The notes: a model not told the origin generated them from the letters alone. A stretch of 64,000 bases of DNA from Sphingopyxis macrogoltabida (GCF_001314325.1 NZ_CP009429.1:1860501-1924500); one strand, 5' to 3'; shown: positions 10,624-19,201, counted from the stretch's first letter. Program-made: numbers and translations.

Positions 10624-11177
10624 CAGCGTTCGATCGTCCCGGTGCGGCGGATCTTCCGCTGCAACTGCATGACGCCGTACAGCAGCGCCTCCGCGGTCGG
10701 CGGGCAACCGGGGACATAGATGTCCACGGGCACGATACGGTCGCAGCCGCGAACCACCGAATAGCTGTAATGATAATAGCCGCCGCCATTGGCGCAGCTA
10801 CCCATCGAAATGACATATTTCGGGTTCGACATCTGGTCGTAAACCCGGCGCAGCGCCGGCGCCATCTTGTTGCAGAGCGTCCCCGCGACGATCATCACGT
10901 CGCTCTGGCGCGGCGACGCGCGCGGTGCGGCGCCGAAGCGCTCCATATCGTAACGCGGCATGTTGACGTGGATCATCTCGACCGCGCAGCACGCCAGCCC
11001 GAAGGTCATCCACCACAGCGAGCCGGTGCGCGCCCAGTTGAACAGATCCTCGGTCGAGGTGACGAGAAAGCCCTTGTCGCCGACTTCGCTATTGAGGTCG
11101 TCGAAGAAGTTCTGGTCCGGGTTCGTACCGGGCGCAACCGGCATCTGGCCGGGCATGATGATGCTGGAAGTGCTCAT
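10623..11177 (-). CDS. nuoB: NADH-quinone oxidoreductase subunit B
   Basis: Subunit carrying cluster N2, the last electron carrier before quinone; 184 residues. The tandem cysteines are in [13 protein letters not shown], with the further ligands in [19 protein letters not shown] and [18 protein letters not shown]. The ATG at 11177 ([13 protein letters not shown]) overlaps the nuoA stop as ATGA and is preferred over an in-frame codon at 11294 that would lie inside nuoA. Confidence 0.98.
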   Translation of the reverse strand: MSTSSIIMPGQMPVAPGTNPDQNFFDDLNSEVGDKGFLVTSTEDLFNWARTGSLWWMTFGLACCAVEMIHVNMPRYDMERFGAAPRASPRQSDVMIVAGTLCNKMAPALRRVYDQMSNPKYVISMGSCANGGGYYHYSYSVVRGCDRIVPVDIYVPGCPPTAEALLYGVMQLQRKIRRTGTIER

Positions 11178-11548
11178 TCCCAATCCAACGCGCCTTTTTT
11201 CCACGCGTACACAAGGCCGAGCGTGAGTTCGGCGAGGAAAATCATCATCGTGGCCCAACCGGCCCAGCCGATTTCTTCGAGGCTCACCGCCCACGGGAAG
11301 AGGAAGGCCGCTTCGAGGTCAAAGATGATGAAGAGGATCGCAACAAGATAGAAGCGCACGTCGAACTGGCTGCGCGCATCCTCGAATGCGGGAAAGCCGC
11401 ATTCATATTCGGTGAGCTTCGCCGGATCGGGCTGATGCGCACCGGTCAGACGGGCGACGCCCATCGGCAGAAAAACGAACGCCGATGACAATCCGACCGC
11501 AATGGCCAGAAAGATCAGGATCGGCAAATATTGCGTCAGGTCGACCAT
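11174..11548 (-). CDS. nuoA: NADH-quinone oxidoreductase subunit A, first gene of the nuo operon
   Basis: Three-helix membrane subunit of complex I, 124 residues. It has the NuoA signature [44 protein letters not shown], read here as overlapping conserved blocks. ATG at 11548 is the first gene of the operon; a sigma70-like promoter and an FNR-type palindrome lie upstream in the 221-base spacer to the divergent YbjN-like gene. Confidence 0.98.
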   Translation of the reverse strand: MVDLTQYLPILIFLAIAVGLSSAFVFLPMGVARLTGAHQPDPAKLTEYECGFPAFEDARSQFDVRFYLVAILFIIFDLEAAFLFPWAVSLEEIGWAGWATMMIFLAELTLGLVYAWKKGALDWE

Positions 11549-11602
11549 GGGGGCGCGCAGTCCTGTGTTGCTGGCGCTCTTGTGGCGCCGTTCTTGCGGG
11601 GC

Positions 11603-11631
11603 GCTTTAGGCCAGCAAGTCGCACCTCGCAA
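11603..11631 (-). promoter_or_regulatory. Putative promoter of the nuo operon
   Basis: On the minus strand TTGCGA (11631-11626) and TAAAGC (11608-11603) are separated by exactly 17 bases, about 55 bases before the nuoA start. The hexamers are imperfect but resemble housekeeping promoters of sphingomonads. Assigned by pattern only. Confidence 0.4.
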
Positions 11632-11653
11632 GCGTTGCGGGCGCTAAATTCGC

Positions 11654-11667
11654 ATGATCGTGATCAA
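11654..11667. promoter_or_regulatory. FNR-type palindrome upstream of nuoA
   Basis: ATGATCGTGATCAA matches the FNR/FixK consensus TTGAT-N4-ATCAA at nine of ten specified positions. It lies about 64 bases upstream of the inferred nuo transcription start, near the position from which FNR proteins activate in class I fashion. It could instead serve the divergent gene at 11770. Confidence 0.4.
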
Positions 11668-11769
11668 AAGCACTCGGGTGGGTGGCGGCGGGCGCTATTG
11701 CCGTGTTACGCCTTCCGCAAGGGTCGGCTTTCCGGGCCGCCAGCGCCCGGCTTCGAATAGGGAGTTTTC

Positions 11770-12252
11770 ATGCAAAAACATATCTTGGGGACGGCACTGG
11801 CGCTGGGCGCGGCAACCGTGATCGCGGCGACTCCGGCGCAGGCGGAACTGGTCAACGCCCAGAACCCGGCGACGATCAAGACGATCCTCGAGTCGCAGGG
11901 CTGGCCCGCAACGCTGATCCAGAAGGACGGCGACGATCCCTATATCGAAAGCAGCCGCAACGACATGAAGTTCCTGGTGATCTTCATGAACTGCACCGAC
12001 AACCGGCGGTGCAAGACGATCCAATATTATATGGGCTTCAACGACGCGAAGGACCTCGCGCTGACCCGGCTCAACCAGTGGAACAAGGACAAGCGCTTTG
12101 CCCGCGCCTACAAGGACGATGAAGGCGACCCGGTGCTCGAAATGGACGTCGATCTCGACTTCGCCGGCATCCCGCGCGAGAATGTCGGCGAAAGCCTCAA
12201 CACCTGGTCCTCGCTGATGGACAGCTTCCGCGAGTTCGTTTTCGAGAAGTGA
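11770..12252 (+). CDS. YbjN domain-containing secreted protein
   Basis: A 160-residue protein with a clear signal peptide (MQKHILGTALALGAATVIAA, cleavage after AQA near residue 25). The rest follows the YbjN/type-III-chaperone-like pattern: ILESQGWPATLIQKDGDDPY, the FLVIFMNC strand with cysteine pair NCTDNRRC, IQYYMGFNDAK, LNQWNKDKRFARAYKD and the acidic DPVLEMDVDLDFAG. In this family such export to the periplasm is common in alphaproteobacteria. Function unknown. The downstream gene starts within its stop codon (GTGA), so both are probably one transcript. Confidence 0.85.
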   Translation: MQKHILGTALALGAATVIAATPAQAELVNAQNPATIKTILESQGWPATLIQKDGDDPYIESSRNDMKFLVIFMNCTDNRRCKTIQYYMGFNDAKDLALTRLNQWNKDKRFARAYKDDEGDPVLEMDVDLDFAGIPRENVGESLNTWSSLMDSFREFVFEK

Positions 12253-12560
12253 GCGAGACCCTCAATCGGAATGCGGGATATGACCTGATCGCGCTTGTCA
12301 CGTTTGACGTCGACCCGGGCGCCGAAACGCGCGACAAGCCGATAACCGCCGATTGGGGGCCCAGCATATTGGTGAATAATGTTCTTTATCCCGGGCACGT
12401 CAAAGCCTGCGATAAGCCGATATTTTTCGGAGAATCCGGACAAGTGCGGCTTGCGGTGATGACGTTTACCGGGAACCTGTCTCTCACAGTCGGTCAGCAA
12501 TTCGGTCTCTGTGCGGGACCGCAGCGGATCGCATCCGGGCGCGTTCTCGAAATCCTTTAA
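12249..12560 (+). CDS. Stand-alone EF-Tu domain III-like small protein
   Basis: A 103-residue soluble protein starting at GTG 12249, coupled to the YbjN-like gene by a GTGA overlap. Its second half, GQVRLAVMTFTGNLSLTVGQ then QFGLCAGPQRIASGRVLEIL, lines up with the final strands of elongation factor Tu domain III (GDN..MVV....P....G.RFAIREGGRTVGAGVV..V), and the first half with the EGGR...P..GYRP region. There is no GTPase domain. Role unknown; a tRNA- or protein-binding beta-barrel is a guess from the fold. Confidence 0.6.
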   Translation: MSETLNRNAGYDLIALVTFDVDPGAETRDKPITADWGPSILVNNVLYPGHVKACDKPIFFGESGQVRLAVMTFTGNLSLTVGQQFGLCAGPQRIASGRVLEIL

Positions 12561-12584
12561 CGCGGCGGAATACCCCGGCCGCCA

Positions 12585-13403
12585 TCATGCGTTGCGGAGC
12601 GCGCCCGCGACCAGTTTCTGCAGCTTCGAGTGCACGGCGCCGCTGCCGGCGATATATTCGCTGCGCTCGATCGCGCGGTCGCCGCCGCGATAATCGCTGA
12701 CGAAACCGCCGGCTTCGCGCACCAGCAACATGCCCGCCGCGACGTCCCAGACCTGCAGGTCGCTTTCCCAGAAGCCGTCATAGCGGCCCGCTGCGACCCA
12801 TGCGAGGTCGAGGCTGGCGGCGCCGAAACGGCGAATGCCCGCGACTTCGGGGGCGACCGCACCGAAGATGCGGCTCCACTGCGCCATATTGCCATGGCCC
12901 ATATAGGGGATGCCGGTGGCGATCAGGCATTCGTTGAGGTGGCGGCGCGACGACACGCGCAGGCGGCGGTCGTGCAGCCAGGCGCCGCGGCCGCGCTCGG
13001 CCCAATAGCTTTCGTCGGTCACCGGCTGATAGATCAGCGCTGAGGTGACGTCGCCCCAGCCGCCGCCCGGCTTCGGCTCCTGCACCGCGATCGAAATCGC
13101 GAAATGCGGGATGGCGTGAAGGAAGTTCGACGTCCCGTCGAGCGGATCGATGATGAAGCGCGGCTTGCCCGGCTCGCCCTCGATCACCCCGCCCTCTTCG
13201 AGCACGAAGCCCCAGCCCGGGCGGTCGCGGGTCAGTTCGTCGTAAAGCGTCCGCTCGGCCGCCTGATCGGCTTTCGATACGAAGTCGGCAGGCCCCTTTT
13301 GCGAGACCTGCAAATGCTCGATCTCGCCGAAGTCGCGGCGCAGCTTCGTACCCGCCTTGCGCGCGGCACGTTCCATGACGGTGATGATGCCCGATACGGC
13401 CAT
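12585..13403 (-). CDS. Inositol monophosphatase family protein (SuhB-like)
   Basis: A 272-residue Mg-dependent sugar or inositol phosphatase. The metal-binding motifs are all present: LEEGG near residue 69, IIDPLDGTSNFLHAIPHFA near residue 85, and WDVAAGMLLVREAGG near the C-terminus. The start is ATG 13403 (MAVSGIITVMERAARKAG), the usual N-terminus; longer in-frame frames run into the intergenic hairpin and efp. Probably cotranscribed downstream of efp. In other bacteria SuhB also acts in rRNA antitermination, but nothing here shows that. Confidence 0.93.
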   Translation of the reverse strand: MAVSGIITVMERAARKAGTKLRRDFGEIEHLQVSQKGPADFVSKADQAAERTLYDELTRDRPGWGFVLEEGGVIEGEPGKPRFIIDPLDGTSNFLHAIPHFAISIAVQEPKPGGGWGDVTSALIYQPVTDESYWAERGRGAWLHDRRLRVSSRRHLNECLIATGIPYMGHGNMAQWSRIFGAVAPEVAGIRRFGAASLDLAWVAAGRYDGFWESDLQVWDVAAGMLLVREAGGFVSDYRGGDRAIERSEYIAGSGAVHSKLQKLVAGALRNA

Positions 13404-13416
13404 GTCAAATCTCCAC

Positions 13417-13435
13417 CCGCCCGAATTGCGGGCGG
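13417..13435 (-). repeat. Hairpin between efp and the SuhB-like gene, close to the ribosome binding site
   Basis: CCGCCCG (13417-13423) and CGGGCGG (13429-13435) form a perfect seven-pair stem with a five-base loop. On the minus strand it sits between the efp stop and the GGAG that precedes the SuhB-like ATG. There is no clear U-run, so it may be an attenuator or messenger-stabilising hairpin more than a terminator. Confidence 0.4.
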
Positions 13436-13444
13436 TGATTTCAG

Positions 13445-14008
13445 TTAGTCGGCGCGGCGAACATATTCGCGGTCGTACACATGCACGACGATGCGGGTAC
13501 CGCTGGTGATGTGCGGCGGCACCATCACGCGCACGCCATTGTCGAGGATCGCGGGCTTGTACGACGACGACGCCGTCTGGCCCTTCACCACCGCATCGGC
13601 CTCGACGATCGTCGCTTCGATCGTTTCGGGGAGTTCGACCGAAATCGGGCGCTCTTCCCAAAGCTCGAGCACGACGTCCATGCCGTCCTGCAGGAACTCG
13701 TGCGCCTCGCCGACGACATCCTTGCCGATGTTGATCTGTTCAAAGCTGTCCTTGTCCATGAACACCAGATCGTCGCCCTCGGCATAGAGGAACTGGAAAT
13801 CCTTGGTGTCGAGGCGGACCTTCTCGACCGTATCGGCGCTGCGGAAACGGTTGTTCAGCTTGCGTCCGTCGATCAGGTTCTTGGCTTCGACCTGCATATA
13901 GGCGCCGCCCTTGCCCGGCTGGGTGTGCTGGATCTTGGTGACCTTCCAGATTCCACCTTCATATTCGATAATATTGCCGGGACGGATTTCAACGCCGGTG
14001 ATTTTCAT
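13445..14008 (-). CDS. efp: Translation elongation factor P
   Basis: Relieves ribosome stalling at polyproline stretches. The 187-residue protein has three beta-barrel domains, with the modified-lysine loop [12 protein letters not shown] near residue 30 and the C-terminal motif [22 protein letters not shown] 14008 ([12 protein letters not shown]) is chosen over a GTG three codons upstream, since family members start here. The lysine suggests EpmA- or similar modification, but no epm gene is in the window. Confidence 0.97.
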   Translation of the reverse strand: MKITGVEIRPGNIIEYEGGIWKVTKIQHTQPGKGGAYMQVEAKNLIDGRKLNNRFRSADTVEKVRLDTKDFQFLYAEGDDLVFMDKDSFEQINIGKDVVGEAHEFLQDGMDVVLELWEERPISVELPETIEATIVEADAVVKGQTASSSYKPAILDNGVRVMVPPHITSGTRIVVHVYDREYVRRAD

Positions 14009-14118
14009 CGCGCACACTCGCTACACAAGGATGGAAAGAGCCGCCGGCACGCGTCCGCATGCCGGTCACAGGAGCGCGCCTTTAGCCGCGCCGGCGTCGA
14101 AGGGCAAGCGGTGCGTGG

Positions 14119-16077
14119 CTATACTGTCGTCGTGACCGCCTTGCGTGTCCGCGCATAGCTGAGCGCGATCAGCCCCGCGAACAGGCCAAGGCCGACGAAG
14201 ATCGACGGGATGTGGAAACTGTCGCCGACCACCGCCAGCGGCGCGTCGCTGTCGGTCGCGTAGACGAGGCCGGCATAGAAGACGCCGAACAGGCTTTCGC
14301 CGACGATCAGACCCGTCGCGGTCAATACGCCCATACGATGGGCAAAGCCCGGATTGGCGCGGCCTGCGGCCCAGCGGTCATAGAACCAGCCGAGGACGGC
14401 GCCGACCACCACGGGCAGGATGACCGCCATCGGCAGATAGATGCCGATCCCGATCGCGAGCGGCGGCAGCCGCAGCTTGCCCGCGCGGCCCAGCAATTCG
14501 TCGACAAGGATGAAACCGACGCCCGCCAGCGCGCCGTAGCCGAGCATCGTCCAGTTGAGATCGCCGCCGAGCACGCCCTTCGCCAACGACGAAATCAGTC
14601 CCGCCTGCGGCGCCGCGAGGGCATTGGGGCCTGCGCCGGGCACGCCGACGAAGCCCAGCGTCTCGTTGAGGACATTGAGCACCGGCGGCACGACGAGCGA
14701 GCCGAAAAAGACGCCGATGATCAGCGCGACCTGCTGTTTCCACGGCGTCGCACCGACGAGCTGGCCGGTTTTGAGGTCCTGCAGATTGTCGTTCGAGATC
14801 GTCGCGATGCCGAACACGACGCCGGTGACGATCAGCGCATAGGCGACCATCGCCGCGCTCGCTTCTTCGCCGCCGCCGCGACCGAGGAGCCCGACGAGCA
14901 GCAACGACGAGGCGATGATCGCGAGGATGCCGATGCCCGACACCGGCGAGTTCGACGCGCCGATCAGCCCCGCCATATAGCCGGTGACCGAAGCGATCAT
15001 CAGGCCGATCACCACGACGAAGACCAGCGCGCCGGCGACGAGGATCGCCGCCGAACCAGCGAGCGGTCCGCCGGCGAGGATGGAGCAGAGCAGCCAGGCG
15101 ATCGGGACAAGCACGAGGAGCGAGCCGCCGAACACCCAGCCGATCGGGATGTCGCGTTCGCCGACCGCGAGTACGGTACCGGCGTGGCGCGCCTTGCTTG
15201 CGGCCATGGCGGAGCGAATCCCGCCGATCACCGGGCCGGCGATCTTGATCAGCGTCCAGATGGCCGCCACCGCGATCACGCCGGCGCCGAAAAAACGGAC
15301 GTCGGAGCGGAACACCGTATTCGCCAGCGTTTCGGCGTCGCCGCTTCCGCCTTGCGTCAGGATCGGCAACAGCACCCACCAGCCGGTGATCAGTCCGACG
15401 AGCTGCGCCATACCGACGGAGAGGCCCACCAGATGGCCGACGCCGACCAGCGCGAAACCCAGTCCGCCCGCAACGCCCGTCGCGCCGGTACCGACCGAAA
15501 ACCATTTCGACACTTCGCCCGCCGCGACCTTCATCTGCGTCAGCAAGGTAAATCCGGCCGCGACAAGGCTGTTCCACAGCAGGGCCGACAGTCCGGCCTT
15601 GTTCTCCGCTGCCCCCTCGGCGCTCGCGGCGCCGACCTGCAGCACTTCGGCGGCGGCGCGACCTTCGGGATAGGGCAGGTCGGCATCGACGACGAGCGCG
15701 CGGCGCAGCGGGACCGAGAAGAGCACACCGAGGATGCCGCCGAGCATCGTGATCGCGGTCGTCTCGAGCAGCGGAAAGCCTTGCCAGTAGCCGACCATGA
15801 CCAGCCCCGGCAGCACGAAGATGATCGCCGCCAGCGTCCCCGCCGCGCTGGCGATCGTCTGGACGATATTATTCTCGAGGATCGTCGACCCGGTCATGAA
15901 ACGCAGCAGCGCCATCGAAATGACCGCGGCGGGAATCGAGGTCGCAAAGGTCAGCCCGACCTTCAGCCCCAGATAGACATTCGCCGCGGTAAACATCAGC
16001 GTCAATATTCCGCCGAGCACGATGGCGCGCAGCGTCAGTTCGCGCATTCCCGTTGTCGGCTTGCTGGCTTCGGTCAT
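14119..16077 (-). CDS. OPT family oligopeptide transporter
   Basis: A 652-residue integral membrane protein with about 14-16 predicted helices. OPT signatures include ANVYLGLKVGLTFATSIPAA, GYWQGFPLLETT, and NDNLQDLKTGQLVGATPWKQ; the last is the conserved loop of bacterial OPT proteins. Family members carry peptides or metal chelates; the substrate cannot be read from the sequence. Start at ATG 16077. It stands alone, with no peptidase or chelate-synthesis gene beside it. Confidence 0.93.
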   Translation of the reverse strand: MTEASKPTTGMRELTLRAIVLGGILTLMFTAANVYLGLKVGLTFATSIPAAVISMALLRFMTGSTILENNIVQTIASAAGTLAAIIFVLPGLVMVGYWQGFPLLETTAITMLGGILGVLFSVPLRRALVVDADLPYPEGRAAAEVLQVGAASAEGAAENKAGLSALLWNSLVAAGFTLLTQMKVAAGEVSKWFSVGTGATGVAGGLGFALVGVGHLVGLSVGMAQLVGLITGWWVLLPILTQGGSGDAETLANTVFRSDVRFFGAGVIAVAAIWTLIKIAGPVIGGIRSAMAASKARHAGTVLAVGERDIPIGWVFGGSLLVLVPIAWLLCSILAGGPLAGSAAILVAGALVFVVVIGLMIASVTGYMAGLIGASNSPVSGIGILAIIASSLLLVGLLGRGGGEEASAAMVAYALIVTGVVFGIATISNDNLQDLKTGQLVGATPWKQQVALIIGVFFGSLVVPPVLNVLNETLGFVGVPGAGPNALAAPQAGLISSLAKGVLGGDLNWTMLGYGALAGVGFILVDELLGRAGKLRLPPLAIGIGIYLPMAVILPVVVGAVLGWFYDRWAAGRANPGFAHRMGVLTATGLIVGESLFGVFYAGLVYATDSDAPLAVVGDSFHIPSIFVGLGLFAGLIALSYARTRKAVTTTV

Positions 16078-16202
16078 CGGTTATCTCCCCGTCCGCTGTC
16101 TTGCGGGGCCCCGCGCCCGACGCAAGCGAAAAGGCGACGAAGCGATGCCGTTTTGACGCATCGATCCAATCCAGTCGCATGAAAAGCTGCGATTCCATCG
16201 AC

Positions 16203-16352
16203 ATGACACACATCCATCTCGCCGATCGCAACGACAAAAGGCCGCGCAAGCCGCTGCGCCCCGTGCTGGCCGCCGGCCTGTTCGGCTGGCGCAAACCGCA
16301 AGCGTCGAACGAAGACGACCGCAAGGACGGCGCCGCGCCGCGCCCGCGCTAA
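16203..16352 (+). CDS. Possible 49-residue basic protein
   Basis: An open frame from ATG 16203 starting MTHIHLADRNDKRPRKPLRP and ending with the acidic/basic DDRKDGAAPRPR. It has no clear ribosome binding site, and its stop overlaps the stop of the convergent M23 peptidase gene in the four bases CTAA. A weak hydrophobic patch (VLAAGLFGW) lies in the middle. No family is recognised. It could be non-coding; its intact frame in this otherwise empty 270-base gap is the only support. Confidence 0.35.
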   Translation: MTHIHLADRNDKRPRKPLRPVLAAGLFGWRKPQASNEDDRKDGAAPRPR

Positions 16353-16957
16353 GGCGTAGGGCGCAGCCCGGTCAGCAGCGGATAGGGGTTGACCGGCTCG
16401 CCGGCATTCCAGTCGGCGCCGGGCGTCGTCCGCATCATCTGGAAATGCAGATGCGGCACCGCCGGATCGGCATTGCCGCTGGCCCCGACCGTCGCGATCA
16501 CCTGCCCGCGCCGGACCGCCTGCCCTTCGGCAAGACCGCGGCGATAGCCTTGCAGATGCGCGTAATAGAGCATCAGCGTCCCGTCGGCCGACCGCTGGTA
16601 GATCGTGCGACCGCCACGGCCGGAGGCGAAAAGCTTTTCGATCGTGCCGTCCATCGCCGCGAGAACCGGCGTCCCCGCCGGCGCGGGAATATCGATCGCC
16701 GCGTGCAACCGCCCCTCCGACCGGCTCTGGCTCCAGCTATCGATCAGCTCCGAGGCGCGAATTCCCGCAACCGGAATGCCGACCGCCTTGTCTTTGCCGA
16801 CCGGCGCAGCGGCATCGAGCGCCGCCCCGCTCACCCGGCGCGGTTCCGCCGACGGCGCATCGAGCAGGTCATAGGCGGTGACCCAATAGATCGAGGTCAG
16901 GATCGCGGTGACGGTGGCCGTCCACAGGACCAGTTTGGTGGCGGCCTGCCAGCGCAT
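16349..16957 (-). CDS. M23 family metallopeptidase, membrane-anchored
   Basis: A 202-residue peptidoglycan endopeptidase candidate. Residues 5-25 form an N-terminal membrane anchor (LVLWTATVTAILTSIYWV). The LytM domain shows the zinc-binding pair HAAIDIPAPAGTPVLA and PHLHFQM, with the intervening YYAHLQGY histidine. ATG 16957 overlaps the stop of the upstream L,D-transpeptidase by one base (TGATG), so the two are translationally coupled and likely act together on the cell wall in the periplasm. Confidence 0.92.
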   Translation of the reverse strand: MRWQAATKLVLWTATVTAILTSIYWVTAYDLLDAPSAEPRRVSGAALDAAAPVGKDKAVGIPVAGIRASELIDSWSQSRSEGRLHAAIDIPAPAGTPVLAAMDGTIEKLFASGRGGRTIYQRSADGTLMLYYAHLQGYRRGLAEGQAVRRGQVIATVGASGNADPAVPHLHFQMMRTTPGADWNAGEPVNPYPLLTGLRPTP

Positions 16958-18084
16958 CAGGCGACGAAATCGACCTTGGTGCCGACCGACACCATCTGCG
17001 CCAGCCGTGCCGCATCCCAGTTGGTCAGCCGCACGCAGCCGTTGCTTTCGGTGCGCCCGATATTCTGCGGCTCGGGCGTGCCGTGGAGCCCGTAATGCTC
17101 CTTGTTGAGGTCGATCCACACCACGCCGACCGGGTTGTTCGGCCCCGGGGGCAGCCGGTGCTTGCCCTCGCTCGCCGCGACCCCGCGCAGCAGCGCCGGA
17201 TCGAAGGCGTAATCGGGGTTGCGGCCGACCCCCTTCACCTTCCACTTGCCGATCGGCAGCGGATCGTGCGCCGAGCCGGTGGTCACGGTGAACAGCGCGA
17301 TCAGCTTGCCGCCCGCGTCGAAGACCTTCATCGTTCCGGCTTTCTTCGACACTTCGACCCGGTCGGCCTGCGGCTGGCCGCTCCCGACGCCGAGCGACGA
17401 CAGCGTCGCCAGCCAGTCGGCGTTATCGATATCGGCGGCGACGATCCGATCGGCGCCGACGTTCGGTACCCGCAATTTCGTCCCCGCGGCGACGGGCGCC
17501 GGCGCCGGCGCGGCCGCCGCTTCGCCCGCAGCGGGCGCCGGGTCCGCCAGCTCGGGATTCAAGGTGCGCAACACATCGGGCGTCGTGTGGAAACGCTCGG
17601 CGAGTTTCTCGAGGAGCGTTTCATAGCCCATGCTCGCCAGCTTCGCCTGCTCGGCCGCTTTTTCGGGCAATGGCGCGAAAGTAGTCTCGACGTAGCTTGC
17701 CGGGACGGTCACCATGCGGGTCGCCGGGATCTTCGCGCTGTCGGTCAGCGCCGCTTTGGTCGCCGCGTCCCATTCGCCGCTGACGGTCAGCCCCTGCGCT
17801 TCCTGAAACCCTTTGAGCGCGTTGGTGGTCGACAGCCCCATCTTGCCGTCGACAACGCCCGGCGAAAAGCCGAGGCGGTCGAGCACGACCTGCAACTGCA
17901 TCTCGGGCCGCGCCACATCGTCGGCGGCTGTGTCGCCATCGCGCGACACCATGCCGTCGTCCTTCCATTCGGGCTTTTTCGCCGCGGCCTCGCTCTTCGG
18001 CGGCGAATCGGCTTTCTCGCCCGAACCGCCGCAGGCGGACAGCGTAATCAGGGCGGCGGTGCAGAGCAGGGTCGGAAATTTCAT
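16957..18084 (-). CDS. L,D-transpeptidase lipoprotein with peptidoglycan-binding domain
   Basis: A 375-residue lipoprotein (lipobox LSAC at residues 15-18, MKFPTLLCTAALITLSACGG). Residues about 60-110 are a PG_binding_1 domain (LQVVLDRLGFSPGVVDGKMG). A LysM-like or linker region with a Pro/Ala stretch follows. Residues 245-375 are the YkuD catalytic domain with HGTPEPQNIGRTESNGCVRL, which contains the catalytic histidine and cysteine. It should cross-link peptidoglycan or attach proteins to it. Coupled to the M23 peptidase downstream. Confidence 0.94.
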   Translation of the reverse strand: MKFPTLLCTAALITLSACGGSGEKADSPPKSEAAAKKPEWKDDGMVSRDGDTAADDVARPEMQLQVVLDRLGFSPGVVDGKMGLSTTNALKGFQEAQGLTVSGEWDAATKAALTDSAKIPATRMVTVPASYVETTFAPLPEKAAEQAKLASMGYETLLEKLAERFHTTPDVLRTLNPELADPAPAAGEAAAAPAPAPVAAGTKLRVPNVGADRIVAADIDNADWLATLSSLGVGSGQPQADRVEVSKKAGTMKVFDAGGKLIALFTVTTGSAHDPLPIGKWKVKGVGRNPDYAFDPALLRGVAASEGKHRLPPGPNNPVGVVWIDLNKEHYGLHGTPEPQNIGRTESNGCVRLTNWDAARLAQMVSVGTKVDFVA

Positions 18085-18137
18085 CGGCAATTCCTGTCGT
18101 TGGACATGTCTTTCCAACGCACGGAATCGCGGGCGGT

Positions 18138-18764
18138 TCATCCCGCAAGCAGCTTTTGGAACCGTTCGACCGCGGCCGCGGGGCCGTCGGGGTCGTTCCA
18201 CACGGCGCCCGAAACGGCGAGGAAATCGGCGCCCGCCTCGATCAATATCGCCGCATTGCCGGGCGTGATGCCGCCGATCGCGACGCACGGCAGCTCGAAC
18301 AATCCCTGCCACCACGCAAGGATTTCCGGCTCGGCATGATGTTCGACCGCCTTGGTCGTCGTCGGGAAAAAAGCGCCGAAGGCCACATAGTCGGCCCCCG
18401 CGTCGCCCGCCTCCATGGCAAGGTGGCGGCTGGCGTGGCAGGTGACGCCGATCTGCGCATTCGGCCCGAGCAGCCGGCGCGCTTCCCGGGGATCGCCATC
18501 GCCCTGCCCCAGATGGACGCCATCGGCGCCCAGCCGCTTGGCCAGCGCGACATCGTCGTTGACGATGAAGGCCACCTCGTGCGCCGCACAGATCGCCTGC
18601 AGCGGTTCGGCGAGCCGCGCAGCTTCATGCTGGTCGATGCCCTTGACGCGAAACTGGAATGCCGCGACCGGTCCGGCGGACAACGCCGCCTCCAGTTTCG
18701 AAGGAAAATCGCCGCCGACATCGAGCGGCGAGATCAGGTAAAGCTGGCAGTTGGGCGTGGTCAT
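18138..18764 (-). CDS. thiE: Thiamine phosphate synthase
   Basis: Joins the pyrimidine and thiazole phosphates to form thiamine phosphate. The 208-residue TIM barrel has the ThiE blocks FQFRVKGIDQ, FIVNDDVALAKRLGADGVHL, GVTCHASRHLAMEAG, DYVAFGAFFPTTTK and CVAIGGITPGNAAILIEAGAD. ATG 18764 (MTTPNCQLYLISP) fits the family start. It sits alone, away from other thi genes. Confidence 0.93.
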   Translation of the reverse strand: MTTPNCQLYLISPLDVGGDFPSKLEAALSAGPVAAFQFRVKGIDQHEAARLAEPLQAICAAHEVAFIVNDDVALAKRLGADGVHLGQGDGDPREARRLLGPNAQIGVTCHASRHLAMEAGDAGADYVAFGAFFPTTTKAVEHHAEPEILAWWQGLFELPCVAIGGITPGNAAILIEAGADFLAVSGAVWNDPDGPAAAVERFQKLLAG

Positions 18765-18799
18765 GGCGGGTTCATAGCGACGGCGCCAATCTCCGGCAA

Positions 18800-19201
18800 A
18801 TGCAGAACGCACCCCGCCTCGCCGCCGCCGCCGTCATCGCCGCGTTTGCCCTGTCGGCGTGCGCCGCCACCGGCCAGCAAACCCCGCTTCCGGATGCCGG
18901 CAACGTCGCGCTCGGCCAGCGCGCCTATGCCGACGGCCCGGTGATTCAGCCGGTCGCGGTGATCGAGGACAGCCGCTGCCCGATGAATGCCCGCTGCATC
19001 TGGGCGGGGCGGGTAAAGCTGAAGATGCTGTGGCTCCGGCCCACCGGCGAAAAACAGCCGTTCGAAGTGACGCTCGGCGAAGCGACGCCGCTGGCCGACG
19101 GCAGCATCACGCTCGAATCGGTCCGGCCGGAAAAGCGCACCGACGTGACGATCAGGCCGGAAGACTATCGCTTCTCGTTCCGCTTTGCGGGCGGGCTTTA
19201 G
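18800..19201 (+). CDS. Putative lipoprotein with a CPxxxRCIWAG motif
   Basis: A 133-residue protein with a lipoprotein signal (AAVIAAFALSACAA, cysteine at residue 22). The mature part contains DSRCPMNARCIWAGRVKL, a two-cysteine motif seen in small exported proteins of unknown function, and ends with beta-strand-rich sequence (RPEDYRFSFRFAGGL). It diverges from thiE with a 35-base gap, and its stop overlaps that of the convergent methyltransferase. No function is assigned. Confidence 0.75.
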   Translation: MQNAPRLAAAAVIAAFALSACAATGQQTPLPDAGNVALGQRAYADGPVIQPVAVIEDSRCPMNARCIWAGRVKLKMLWLRPTGEKQPFEVTLGEATPLADGSITLESVRPEKRTDVTIRPEDYRFSFRFAGGL

